DNA of 64,000 bases from Chelonoidis abingdonii (Eukaryota > Chordata > Testudines > Testudinidae). The stretch lies in NCBI RefSeq assembly GCF_003597395.2, contig NC_133770.1:7903834-7967833 (forward strand), read 5' to 3'. Made by a program: the position numbers and the translations under genes. Positions 21,496 to 32,417 of the stretch are shown here, in pieces (the first letter of the stretch is position 1; every line of letters begins with the position of its first letter). The notes below the pieces were generated by a model that worked only from the letters and a program-made list of their open reading frames with translations, had not been told where the DNA came from and did no database searches.

Positions 21496-21790
21496 TGATT
21501 GGCAAACCCCATATATTCAAAAATCATGAATCGCGTCCCACCAAAATCATGAGATTGGCTGAAAAATCATGAGGTTTAAAAAAAATGTTGAGTTCCCTTT
21601 GTCTTTTGGTTTTCAAATCTTTAGGGAATCATGTATTCAATCCTTTTCCTACTACCAGAAGGGATAGAAATATACCTTTTTTCCCCAAAGAAAGCTGACA
21701 TTCTACACAGTTACATGACTCCAGGAGCTGCGGCTACAAGAAAAATATCAAATGTTGTGAGACTTGCAATAATATCATGAGAGCTGCCAC
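21496..21790 (+). repeat. Dispersed repeat B (ATCATGAG/ACATGACTCCAGGAGCT)
   Basis: It shares TTACATGACTCCAGGAGCTG, a (A)AATATCAAATGTTGTGAGA-like block and the CATGAGATTGG motif with 29840-30095. The two copies are in the same orientation and strongly diverged. Family not identified. Confidence 0.55.
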
Positions 21791-21819
21791 AACTGTTGGC
21801 CTCTTGGCATGCATGCTCC

Positions 21820-21875
21820 AGTATCAAGGGCCTCTCGAGGTCCCTTCTAGTTCTATGATTTTCTGATTCTAATCC
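21820..21875 (+). mobile_element. CR1/SINE 3' tail remnant
   Basis: AGGTCCCTTCTAGTTCTATG followed by ATTTTCTGATTC is the shared 3' tail of CR1 elements and the turtle SINE, here without a body. Confidence 0.55.
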
Positions 21876-22419
21876 AGAAAAAAACAGCTTCCTCAGAAGA
21901 GCCGCATTTTGGGATTCCCGCCCCACCTCACAGCTTTCTCATCCTTACTCAGTAGCACTACATCCCCCTTCTTTTATTTTAAAGAACAAATTATTATTTC
22001 CCTCTCATACCCATGAAAACTCCCCTTCTCCCAGGACTGTAGCAGTAAAAGAGCATGCGCACAAAACTTCTGCATTATACAGAACCGCAGTAAATTTGAT
22101 TGGTTGCCAGTGTAATAATTCCAAACCTTACAGTATGAAATTAGAACATTAATATCATTATTAATTTTATGAAGCTGGTAATAAGACAGGAAGGAACAAA
22201 GCAAACACAAGTGAATGGGATTCGTATGCCAAAGGAATAACGTGATTTGAACATAGCCAAATGCAGCAATGTGCTTGGAAGATGCACTAAAAGTGCCTTC
22301 GTCATATTTTTTCAGCCCGGAGAGGTGCAGAACTCTGATCAAAGTCAAGGGCCACCTGCATCTTGCGGTCTGAATATTAGGCACTTATCTAGTAGCCATT
22401 GGTATAGGTTCTGAGAACC
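21876..22419. other. Single-copy DNA, no gene seen
   Basis: A 136-codon open frame on the minus strand (21974-22384) has no recognisable domain, no close splice context and an AT-rich random-like composition, so it is not called. Confidence 0.45.
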
Positions 22420-22610
22420 TCAGCTTTACTACAGCCATCCTCACAACATCCCAGTGAGGCAAGGAATGGAGGTTATTCCTACAGATGGGCAGCTGAAGCA
22501 GAATTACTTGGCCAAGGAAGTCACATTACCCCCCACAGAAGGTATGTGATAGATTAAGGACTTGAGGGTTCTTAAGTGACATGTGACTGCCCTAACCATC
22601 AACTACCCCT
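22420..22610 (-). mobile_element. CORE-SINE fragment
   Basis: CCTCACAACATCCCAGTGAG, CCTACAGATGGGCAGCTGAA and the ACTTGGCCAAGGAAGTCACA core are minus-strand MIR phrases. Confidence 0.7.
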
Positions 22611-23871
22611 TCCCTTCTTGAGTCCACCCAACCAGCCCTGTTCAGGACAGCACGTGATCACAGCACCTGCTTAAGTCCCAGTGACTTTAAGGGTACTTAA
22701 GTGCTTTGTGAAACAGGGATGTGGATTTAAGCAAGTGCTTAAGTGCTTTGCTGCCTTAGAGCAGTGGTGTGTAAATAGGGCACAGTTGTGATCTCAGGTT
22801 CGCCAGTGTATATCAGTAGAAACACACTAATTCATGAGCAATAAATATTATTTTCAAACCAATTTTTATAGCCTTCCTTTCTCCTCCCAACGCACCCTTC
22901 AGTGCTGTCTAGCTGTTAATGCCCTCACTGCTTTCCAGAGAGTTTTAGGAACAAGGATGACAGAATAGCTCTCGGGGGCACTACCGAGCGGCTCTTCAAG
23001 TGGCCTGGTGTATTTTCTTGTAAAATCACATGCTTTCCTATCTGTCCATGCCTTGACGCGCTGACGCCTCCTTTTGGGTTATCGGAAGGTCGTGGGAACC
23101 ATAACATATATTTAAAACCCATCAGGTCTGCTGAAAACTGCAGAGCTAGGAGTTAGCCAAGGGAAAGCGTCACAGCTCCGCTAATCTCAAGTTACCAAGT
23201 TGATTTTTATCCATTCTTTCCACTCTCCCTCAAGTGCAATTGTTAATGTGGTACCGGGTCATGTTATTTATATCCCACACGTTACGGATCATGGAAACAG
23301 TCCACAGCAGATTCACCATATGACATAAACACAAGCCCTGATTCTTCTTTTTTTTCCCCTGGCCTCCTTTTCGTCCTCTCCCTTGTCACATGCAGCTTTG
23401 GAATATATTGGAATGTAATCGATACCGGGCATAGTCTCGTCCGGCCAATCAGATGCACTGCCTCTGATGGTCAGAGCGCAAGCTTGTCAGCTATGGACTC
23501 AGTTCATTGTTCGCCCCTTTACACAAGGACCATTCTGGGGCAGAGCCGGCCCAGCACCCAGGGATTCTGTCCTGCTGCAGATCCCATAGGGGTCACTGAA
23601 GCAGAGAAGTTCCTCCCCTCTTTGCGCTCATCTCCCCATCCCTGTCTCCTTGCCTAGTCAGTCCCAGTCACTTCTCATTCCCTTCCAGTCCCAGTATCCC
23701 CACATTTCTTGTCCCAATCTACTCCCTCCCCTCCCTAGTGGTCCAACATTTGTCCGCTTTGCACTCAAATTAGGTGGCTTCCTCCTCTGTGCTGCAACAG
23801 TGAGAGCACAGGATCTCAGTTGCTGAGCCACGCAGATAAGAGCCGCTATTGTTGGGAAAGTCAAGCTGCCC
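22611..23871. other. Single-copy DNA; hairpin trace then candidate conserved block
   Basis: 22650-22760 holds TTAAGCAAGTGCTTAAGTGC, a TTAAGCA-type foldback trace. From about 22850 to 23480 the sequence is non-repetitive and includes TTGGAATATATTGGAATGTA, a paired TEAD-like GGAATG arrangement. Function not shown. Confidence 0.3.
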
Positions 23872-24114
23872 CTGTAGCCCTGGGCTGGAGCATGCTCAGT
23901 CACTCTGTAGCAATGGAGCAGGTGCAGTGTGGTCAGCGCTAGGCGTTGCATGGGGGTGGAGCTTGGATGGAACTGTCATACGTTTTAGCTGCTAAAATCG
24001 AAGAAGTCTCTACTGAGCATGTGTGAACTGTGATTTTATCAAAGGCTTCTAACTTGGCCAAATTTGGGCAGATTTTCTCAAGGTAGTCAAAGGCACATCC
24101 CTCGCACAAAGGCC
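23872..24114 (+). repeat. Dispersed repeat C, copy 1
   Basis: The 30 bases at 23877-23906 are an exact inverse match of 40031-40060. Similarity continues through GAGCATGTG, TCAAAGGCT and CATTTGG-type blocks to about 24114. The unit is about 245 bp and non-coding. No terminal repeats were recognised. Confidence 0.75.
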
Positions 24115-24174
24115 TAACCCCAGACTAATGTCCAGGCCTCGTTCCAAAGCAAAGGGGCACTAGAACATCTCAAT

Positions 24175-24445
24175 GAAACAGTAGTAAGAAATATTTTTAA
24201 CCGAGGCAAAACTATATATTTCTCCCTAACCTTATTCTTGGAAACAACTGAATTGGTTTTGATTGAAATTTAATATAAAACGAACCAAAATAAAATCAGC
24301 CTGAGGCAAAAACCCAGTATGGAAAATTTCAGCCCAAACTGTTAAAAATCGGCAAAGTTATAAGCAACTAATAACTGGTCTCTTAACGGGAAGTGACAAG
24401 CAACCATAATAAAAGAAGGCACTACCAGACACGCCTATAATTGTT
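24175..24445 (+). repeat. Dispersed repeat A, longest copy
   Basis: It ends with CTTAACGGGAAGTGACAAGC and AAGAAGGCACTACCAGACAC, matching 20095-20185. Its left part (GCCTGAGGCAAAAACCCAGT, GGAAAATTTCAGCCC) matches 39290-39370 in inverse orientation. Confidence 0.65.
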
Positions 24446-24850
24446 GGTAGAGCTGTTCAGAAAATGGATTTTTTCCTTTGTGAGAAATTTCAACTTTGCA
24501 AAATGACTTTTCCAGTCAGAATCCTAATAAAAAGTCCAACTATCAAAACATTTTTTGCAAACTAGAAAAAACTGAAAAGATTCAAATGAGAAAAGCCAAA
24601 ACAAATATTTTGGACATTTTTAATTGAAACAAAATAATTCAACAGGTTGAAATGACATTTTTTGTTACAAAAAGGCCTCCTGAAACAATGTTTTCCTTTT
24701 GTTTCCATTCTCCTGGTTGGGAAATCAAAAAGGATACTCAAAATCAACATTTTCCTGAGGAAAATATTGATTTTGACAAAACGACATTTCTGATGGGGAA
24801 AATTGCATTGGAAAAAAGTTTGATCTGCTTTAATTATTTATTGTCAACTG
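24446..24850. repeat. A/T-rich dispersed repeat, unclassified
   Basis: Repeated CAAAATGAC, GAAAAC/TTTTCC and TTGAAATGACATTTTTTGTT blocks mirror those at 10.0, 53.7, 60.9 and 63.0 kb. Several blocks are inverse of one another, suggesting a decayed foldback element. Confidence 0.45.
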
Positions 24851-26284
24851 CTCCTCTTCCTGGTACTTGTTAGTTTGTTAATTTCTTATCACAACTGTGT
24901 CAGAAGTAAGTTTTAAGCAGGGATTAGAAGGAAGAGAGGACTTCAGTCGAACTATGCTGAGGATCTGTCCTGCTAATTAATTAGATATTTGAATTCATTG
25001 CCATGTCTTTCTTTATGTCTTGCTTTTGACTACAGCCGATCAAAAACTTGGGAAAATGTTTGCAAGTCACTCTCCCCGTCACACACCATTTTTTGAAGAA
25101 CAAAATGTTTCATTGGAGATGTCCTGACCGCCTTCAGTTTGAACTGAGATTGGATTCAGAAGAAGGGCTGAAGTGGAAAGAAAGCTGTTCCATCAGTGTC
25201 TCTGTATTGGCTGGAAACAAAAAGTACTTGAAATGCCATGAAAGTCTGGTCTTGGGAAATTTCCCAGCGTGATTTTCCAGACCCAAAGAAATCCATGTAT
25301 GTTCAGCTAAGGATCCAGGCTTTCAGTTGCTGAGCTAAACTAGACCGCATCTCTGAACCTTCAAGGCTCCATGGTCACAATCATATTGTTTTGAGCAGTA
25401 CACAGAGCTATACAGAATATATTCACTTTTTTGTTTCTAACCTATGAGATGTATCCACTAGTTAGGAGTTGCCTACGTTGAGGAGAGAAGGTCTAAACAG
25501 CAGATTCCAGCCTGCCACTTACCAGTGGCATGTGACAGTGAGAAAAATACACAGTGGTTCCTAAAAACAAACCGTGACACACTTCAACGTTACTGACTGC
25601 TGAAGCTCTAACGTAGAGCACATAATGTTGAGCGAACCTAAAATTACCACTGCGTTGCACAACTCTTCCCTTGGGATGATGTCAAACATTGAATGTGATC
25701 CCCTACCATATCCCAGCAGTGGGTGAAGTGGCTCATTCCAAGACAGTGAATCGACCATCAACCAGGAAGTTGTGCTGTTGTTTTTCCAAGGAGGTTTTCC
25801 GAAAAGCGTGGTTAAAGAAAACCCTTCTAAACATTTGACTTGGCGAGTTTCAATAACCAGATTGGTTTTCTATGAGCAACTAGAAAGTCCAAGCGGAAAC
25901 TGCCTGCAATTCCTGCAGACAGCAGAGGGTTATCCTTACAGATGGAGCCATCAAAAATTAGGCCAAAATCATTCAGCCCATCTGCAGAGGGTTAGATCCA
26001 TAGTAGAAAACAGGAAAAGTCGTGTATAAACTGTAATTTCTTCTCTGTCTGGGGTTTTGGCTCTTGCAGAGTTTTATAGTAATCTTGGTTGGAAGCAGTA
26101 GGGAAAAAATGCCCTAAATGTCATGGATATTTTTTTCAAGCATTGATTCTCTAACGGCGTTTGAGCCTGGACCTTAGCTTAGCCATTAGAGAAATGAAAC
26201 ATTTCATTAAAAAATCAGAAAATTTTAACTAGCTCAGCTCCAAACCCTTGGAAACTTGCCTATTTGTAGCATTGCAGTGTAAGA
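24851..26284. other. Single-copy DNA, no gene seen
   Basis: Open frames of 60-85 codons on both strands lack domains or splice context. No transposon terminus or RNA gene is recognised. Confidence 0.45.
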
Positions 26285-26421
26285 GGCAGAGGATTGGCCA
26301 CTGGCCTCAGTACCAGGAGACGTAGATTCTATTCTTGGGTATGCCCAGGACCTCAGGCAAGCGCCTCTACCTCGCTGTGCGTGTTTCCCTTCCTATCTGT
26401 CTGTATTATTCAGATAGTAAG
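26285..26421 (+). mobile_element. CORE-SINE split by the mini-retroelement (rest at 26880-26995)
   Basis: AGGCAGAGGATTGGCCACTG and CCCAGGACCTCAGGCAAGCG form the head and core. The tail (CAGTGGCTAGCATGATGGGG, TGCTACTTGCAATACAAATC) resumes right after the inserted element, whose GTAAG duplication marks the split. Confidence 0.7.
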
Positions 26422-26874
26422 TGTAACACTGACAGACCCCGGTCGCCAGCAGGCAGGATTGAACCTGGGCCCACTGGAGTTTAGTGCATGAGCCAAAAGC
26501 CAGCTCCTTATTAGCTAAGGCTGTAGAGCAGACTCATTTTATCTCTCTCAAGTGGTCTTGGTGCCATTAGAGGGGAGAGAACACCCCACCCAGGAGATGT
26601 GTGGGTTGCATACTTCTCCTAGCTGAGGAAGCATGTCCCAAGCTTCAGAGACTTCCCAGTCGAAATCCCAGACAAGCCCCACTTGTAATGCTGACAAACC
26701 CTGGTTGTCAGCAGGCAGGATTGAACCTGGGCCCTCTGGAGCTTAGTGCATGAGCAAAAAGCCAGTTCCCTATTAGCTAAGGCTGTAGAGCAGACTTAGT
26801 TTATTGCTCTCTCTAAGTGGTCTCAGTGCCACTAGACAGGACAGAACATCATACCCTGGAGGTGAGTGGGTTAC
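26422..26874 (-). mobile_element. Miniature LTR retroelement (endogenous-retrovirus-like), two LTRs
   Basis: Two direct repeats, 26422-26610 (189 bp) and 26684-26874 (191 bp), roughly 80-85% identical by eye, enclose only 73 bp. The unit is flanked by GTAAG on both sides (26417-26421 and 26875-26879), a 5-bp duplication. In minus orientation, the 5' LTR ends TTACA, a two-base gap follows, and then a tRNA-Pro-like primer binding site. The other end of the interior is purine-rich (AGGAGAAG) before the 3' LTR, a possible polypurine tract. No gag, pol or env sequence remains, so it could only have moved with enzymes from another element. Confidence 0.75.
26665..26681 (-). other. Primer binding site, tRNA-Pro type
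   Basis: On the minus strand this reads TGGGGCTTGTCTGGGAT. It fits the complement of the tRNA-Pro 3' end used by gammaretrovirus-like elements with one G missing and two C-to-T changes, and starts two bases after the LTR, the usual spacing. Confidence 0.7.
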
Positions 26875-26995
26875 GTAAGTGCTTTAGGGCATAGCCTCAC
26901 TGTTATTATGTGTATATACAGTGGCTAGCATGATGGGGCCTTGATTTTGGTTGGGGTCTCCAGGTGCTACTTGCAATACAAATCATGAATCAATA

Positions 26996-27782
26996 CTAAG
27001 AGGTTGTTAAATCAATTGCCATTCAGTATGCTAGCCATAGGACTGTAAAGGGAGGTAGGGAGCTGACTTAACCCTCTTGCCTTTCCCTTCCCATCTCCTG
27101 CACCTACCTTTCTGTGTGCTCCTGGTCCTTCCCCTTCTTAGGTGAGACCACTTCCCTTTAAAAATGAGAAGCAGCCTGTGCAAAGGCCCATCTCAGTGTG
27201 TGAAACCTCCCTTGATAAGCCACTCTGACTAGATCCAGTGGAAGGGCTCTCTAACAGAAACAAAGTGTTCAACAGGTGACTCAGTTTTTGACCATAGCAA
27301 CTGGTCTTTTCATCTACTGGTACCTGAGACTCTTGGCCCTCCATCAGAAACCAAAGGAGACTCTCAACACAAATGGAGTCCAGTTGAAGGACTGTCCAGA
27401 GATTCTAGTAGTGGCTCAGGAAAGCAGGTTGGATCAAATCCAGGCTGGCAGCGACTGAAGGCCATTCCTATCTAATTGCTACTCACTGCGCTGCACGAAA
27501 TAAGTGGGTGGTCTTTGTCCAGAGACAGGTATCCATATGGCAAGAACAACCATCAAAACTGGCACTCATTAAACCCAGTGGGGACCAGATTCTGATCTCC
27601 TGTAAACCCAGTCTGGCCAGTTGGAGTAAATGGCTGTTGGTAATCCCAGTGAAGAAGCCAAGGATTGGATTTGCAAGGAAACTGATCTACTGTTTCAGAC
27701 TCAAGGCTGTTCCCTCTACTTCAGGATGAGAAGAAACACATGGGTGGAGCAGGAAATATCTGCACCAACTTCCCTGTGCTTC
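26996..27782. other. Unassigned DNA, no gene seen
   Basis: No repeat terminus or exon is recognised; open frames are short and overlap on both strands. Confidence 0.45.
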
Positions 27783-27919
27783 TGTGATGGCCACCATTGT
27801 ATTCAACGCATCAAGGATTGAACCCATGACCTCTACAGCTTGAGCTGAAGAGCCAAACTTTGTAGCTCAGGCTATACCAGCTCCATATGTGGTCATGACA
27901 CGTTCATCAGTGGGTTACA
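27783..27919 (-). mobile_element. Shortened LTR of the 187-191 bp family
   Basis: It begins TGTGATGGCCACC and ends GTGGGTTACA like the 26-kb LTRs. It contains the inverse of a B-box-like segment (GGATTGAACCCATGACCTCT) and an A-box-like inverse (TTTGTAGCTCAGGC). At 137 bp it has internal deletions relative to its relatives; no target-site duplication is visible. Confidence 0.5.
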
Positions 27920-29839
27920 CTAGACCTCGGCCTTAGAAAAATGTAGTTCAGTCCCCAGAGTTCTCAAGCTGGGAACTTTCATGGTTTTGTTATCCCCTCT
28001 CCCTGCCATTTCCCATCTCTCCTCTCTTTCTGGTTGTCCCATGTGTCTAGCTGAACACTTTTCCTTTAGCTCTAATTGGTCCAGGAGTGGTGCTGTTTGT
28101 TGGGTTTCTACCTCCTTCCCAGAGGTCAAATGCACGGGGGTGCATTTTGCCAGGTGTAAAAATACAAGCAAAGGAACAGATACAAACTCTTGAGGCAAAA
28201 AAAGTAACCGCCCCTCCCTTAGGAAGACGTACAAGCTGTGAATGGAGGTTTCCATTAGGTTTTGCTAGTGCAGCCTTTAAGTGTGTGTGCATGCATGTCT
28301 GCCAGGAAACCTTGGTTGTGGTTGACCTGTTGTGAATATTTGGTCATTTATTGCCACTATCTTTTTACCAACTTTATTGGCCTCCAGCTCAGTCCCACCT
28401 CCTCCCCTTGCCAATAAAAGAACATGCAAAATGCCACTTCCCTCCCGTATCATCCCCTTTCCCTCCTGTCTCCTTTTGCTTTGGAAACGTCACAGTAAAG
28501 GCTGAGCAAGAATCAAAGCACTCAGTGTTTTCACTGGTTTCCTCACAATAATGTACCGGAGACTGGCGCAATCCAGGGGGATGGGATGGCACCAGACAGG
28601 GTGGAGTGGGGGTGCAGATACAGATGATCCAGCCCTATGCCGGAGTGAACGTGTGTCATATCTAAACAGAACAAAGGAAAGGGAGGACAGCGGAACAGAG
28701 TTTGGAACTGGCACAGCATCTGATCTGAGACTGTTGACTTGGGCTGTGCCTCAAGGCATCGTATTTGAATGTCATTTTTTTGTTCGTTTGAATACTCTGT
28801 TCGCTTTGAAGCAGGTCCCAAGAAACACTCGCAAATTAGGCTGAAAGTCAGTGGAAATATCCAGCAGGGAAACACACAGATATGCAAAGAAAAAAGAAAG
28901 ATCAAGTTATGTTTGGATTCACTTGGGTTGTCCTGTTTCTCATTCTGCTTCTGTTTTCTCCTTTATGTTACGCCTGTTACCAGAGCACACATGTATTTTA
29001 CTCCAGTATTTGAACAGATTCTAAAGCTTCTGACCTAGGCCTCCCAAAGCAAACAGATGCAAGGCAAAATAAATAAATAATAACCATAAGCTTAAATGTG
29101 GGCTGAACTCGGTATGGGAAACATGGGAGACCCCCAGGTGTCCAGTAAGTGACTAACTTACACACGCACAATTTAAACCAGGGGCCGACTTCATGTGGTT
29201 TCTATCTAACCTCACGCCAATAGACAGAGACTCCAGAAGAGAATTTCCTGGGAATTATGTTTAATTCTCTCCAACCTTGAGTTGGCCTTAAGTACAAGCG
29301 AGCCCTGATGTGACCTCGTGGGGCCTGCACTGACTCGGCAGGTCAAAAGTTGCCTCCACAAGTAGAATCGAACAGGGATGCAACTCCTGCCCTGATTTAC
29401 ATCCTCCCAATGGTTCCAAAAATCATAGGCATTATTGTGTCTTCTTGTGGACCCTGCAGTAGCTAGCAGGAAGTAGGCTAAGGGGCACGGATATAGACCA
29501 CGGTATTAGAATTCTCGGCGTTGGAGACTGTTTTGTCTGCATTACACTGTTGCTGTAATTGATGAATAAAAGCATTTAGCTGAAATCCCAAACTCTCTGC
29601 TTCCTGGAGAATTCTGCGGGATCACCAGCCAGCTGGCATTTTCTTCCTGCCACCACTTATTTAAGTCAGACTTGTGCTTCGTGTTTAGAAGCTCCAAGCA
29701 CAATCTCCATCGCTGGATTTTCGGCAGCAGGCTCAGTGGCTATGTGGAATGATGGCTTTCAAGCATGGAGGTGACTACTATCTAGTATCTCATCTGGTCA
29801 CTTGTGTATTCCAAATCCCAAGTGTTCGACGGTCAGGAG
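27920..29839. other. Single-copy DNA; 29180-29740 of normal complexity
   Basis: No transposon or RNA gene is recognised. Several overlapping open frames (up to 120 codons) occur at 27.9-28.9 kb on both strands without domains. 29180-29740 could be conserved noncoding sequence (contains CACTTATTTAAGTC and GTTTAATTCTC), but this is speculative. Confidence 0.35.
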
Positions 29840-30095
29840 CTGGGCCCTCAAAAACCACAAGATGTGATTTAAAAATCACGATATTTTAAAATAGATTCTT
29901 TATATTTACCTTCTGGTTTTGCCACATTTAAGTGGCATTTTTAAGATTTTCTACAAAGCAATGAGGGCTAAAAGTGTCCTCCTCTTTTTTTTTTTCTTTT
30001 TAATGAAAGCTAAGAGTCTCACATACTCACATGACTCCAGGAGTTAAGCATTTAAGAAATACAACAAATACTGTGAGAGTTGGCAATGCTGTGTA
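29840..30095 (+). repeat. Dispersed repeat B, second copy
   Basis: It shares CACATGACTCCAGGAGTTAA and ACTGTGAGAGTTGGCAATGC with 21496-21790. The left part (AAACCACAAGATGTG, AAAATCACGATA) corresponds to the ATCATGAG segment of that copy. Confidence 0.55.
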
Positions 30096-31364
30096 TGCCC
30101 ATGATCCGAGCCTAGACTTACCCAAATAAATGAAACCAGGCTGAGACTCACTTCCTTGGGTACAGCAGTGTGTGGTAGAAAAGCAGGATTTCCACTGTAG
30201 CATAGTCTGTGCCATTGACAATTTGTTCATGATTTAGAGCGAATGGCATCTCCAGGCTAGTGACTGCTCAGTTGCAGGGCCAATCACACTCCTCATGCCT
30301 TCTACATGGCTCACAAGTGCATCTTCCTTAGCATCCAACACCCCCCTCGAAGCCACAGCTATCATATATAGCCACATGACAATCTGAATGCTGGGGCCAG
30401 TTTTCTCAGTTACCCCATTCTTGTATATGGGACAGGAATGGGGCATGGGGAGTTAAATTAGCTGTAAACCTCCTCCTGTATTCTAGAGCTGTGCGAGGCC
30501 CTGCCTGGTGACTGGTGTAAGTTAGAGCAGCCTCAGAGCTGCTCAAATATGTTCAGCTTCCCGTGGCTCCCTGTGGGTCCTGAAAAGCAGAGAATAGCCA
30601 AAGCACAGTGCATTGTGATCCCTCTCCCAATATGGTCTCTATATCATGGATGTAGATCCATGACTGCAACTCTACCCCGCTGGGGAGAACCCCTGCATCT
30701 GGGACATTCTCAGGGCCTTTTTACATTGCTAGAGTGATGTAACAAGGCCTTAACATAACTGAGAGTCAGGCCCACTGTCCAGTAGCATCCCTTGTTCATC
30801 CCCCTGTGTAGTGTCACTTCCAGCTAGTTGTGCACTTGCTGAAAATCCAGTCACCTGCAAGAGTGGGCAAGAAGGGGAATAACTTTACAAAGCCGCTTCT
30901 GTGTCCCACCTGCCCTCTGAAAACATGTATCATATTCGAGGCGGTCAACAGAAAGCGCTCTTCCCCCCTCACAGAGCATCCACCTCGCTCCCTGGTGAAT
31001 TCCCCTCTGCACGACATTCAAGGCTGCAGAAGAAGTAAGAGCCGGGATTTGAACACACTAGCAATGTTCCCATGACATGGTCAGCAGGGGTCTTTGGAGG
31101 CCATTATAAAATTCAGTGCAAATTGACTCCATATGACCGAAACACATTCCAGAACATCTCGTCTTAATTTACTGTGGGTAAAGTTGTGGCTTGGTGAGAC
31201 TTCAGGTCATGGATCCTGGTTCACTCAGCAAACTCGATGAATCTGCTCCTCTCCCATCCTTGGAGTGTGCCAGTGAGGAATGCCCAACACACTAGCAAAT
31301 GAATCTGAGCAAAGCCAGGGTTGAGAAGAGTGGACATGTGATTAGTAATTGGCTGGTAGTGAAG
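30096..31364. other. Unassigned DNA with an old repeat trace
   Basis: 30510-30620 (AGAGCAGCCTCAGAGCTGCT, then AAAAGCAGAGAATAGCCAAA) resembles 12480-12570. No exon or terminal repeat is recognised. Confidence 0.4.
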
Positions 31365-31390
31365 GTCAATGGATAATAATACCTAGCTCT
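31365..31390 (-). mobile_element. CORE-SINE, left piece split by CR1 (rest at 31698-31910)
   Basis: The tail phrase AATAATACCTAGCTCT is cut here. It continues after the CR1 copy as CATATAGCACCTTTCACCAG, GAGAAACCGAGGCATCAAGT, CTTGCCCAGGGTCACCTAAC and CACTAGGCAACACTGG. Confidence 0.8.
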
Positions 31391-31697
31391 CAACCTGTGG
31401 AACTCCTTGCCAGAGGATGTTGTGATGGCCAAGACCATAACAAGATTCAAAAAAGAACTAGATAAAGTCATGGAGGATAGGTCCACCAATGGCTATTAGC
31501 CAGGATGGGCAGGAATGGTGTCTCTAGCCTCTGTTTGTCAGAAGCTGGAAATGAGCAACAGAAAATGGATCACTTGATGATGACCTGTTCTGTTCATTCC
31601 CTCTGGAGCAGCTGGCAGTAGCCACTGTCGGAAGACAGGATACTGGGCTAGATGGACCTATGGTCTGACCCAACATGGCCATTCTTATGTTCTTATA
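31391..31697 (+). mobile_element. CR1-type LINE, 3' end inserted in a CORE-SINE
   Basis: The first bases translate as the LWNSLPEDVV-like end of ORF2; then comes the untranslated tail with GATGGACCTATGGTCTGACC and ATTCTTATGTTCTTAT. Its position inside a CORE-SINE dates it as the younger insertion. Confidence 0.9.
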
Positions 31698-31910
31698 TTC
31701 ATATAGCACCTTTCACCAGTGGATCTCAAAGAGCTTTACATAGGAGCTTGGTATCTTTATTCCTATTTTTACAGATGGAGAAACCGAGGCATCAAGTGGT
31801 GACATGACTTGCCCAGGGTCACCTAACAAGCCAGTGGCAGAGTTGGGAATACAAAACAGGCTTCCCAAATGCTAGTCCAGTCCTTTATCCACTAGGCAAC
31901 ACTGGAGTAA
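31698..31910 (-). mobile_element. CORE-SINE, right piece
   Basis: Continuation of the element cut at 31390; core and head are well preserved, ending with TTATCCACTAGGCAACACTG. Confidence 0.85.
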
Positions 31911-32065
31911 ACAGGGAGCAGTGAAGGAATTGTACTTCTCTGAGGAATGATTCCTTGTCCCTATCTCCCTGCCCCATGGCAGCCCAGCTGCAGACTCCTC
32001 CACATGCAAGGCTTGTAGCAAAACCACCACTGAGCCCTACGTTCCTGCGTTTAAAATCTGCCCCC

Positions 32066-32417
32066 AATGTCATTAAAAGCTTTCAACTACCTGAAAGGGG
32101 GCTCCAAAGAGGATGGATCTAGACTGTTCTCAGTGGTGGCAGATGACAGAACAAGGAGCAATGGTCTCAAGTTGCCATGGGGGAGGTCTAGGTTGAATAT
32201 TAGGAAACGCTATTTCACCAGGAGGATGGTGAAGCACTGGAATGGGTTACCTAGGGAGGTTGTGGAATCTCCTTCCTTAGAGGTTTTTAAGGTCAGGCTT
32301 GACAAAGCCCTGGCTGGGATGATTTAGTTGTGGATTGGTCCTGCTTTGAGCAGGGGGTTGGACTAGATGATCTCCTGAGGTCCCTTTCAATCCTGAGATT
32401 CTGTGATTCTATGATCC
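32066..32417 (+). mobile_element. CR1-type LINE, 3' end with open reading frame remnant
   Basis: Translation at 32067-32327 gives the ORF2 C-terminus: [14 protein letters not shown], the basic [12 protein letters not shown] stretch, [20 protein letters not shown] and a natural stop. The 3' end GGTTGGACTAGATGATCTCC leads to ATTCTGTGATTCTATGA, the short terminal repeats typical of CR1. This is the least damaged C-terminus in the window. Everything upstream is missing. Confidence 0.92.
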
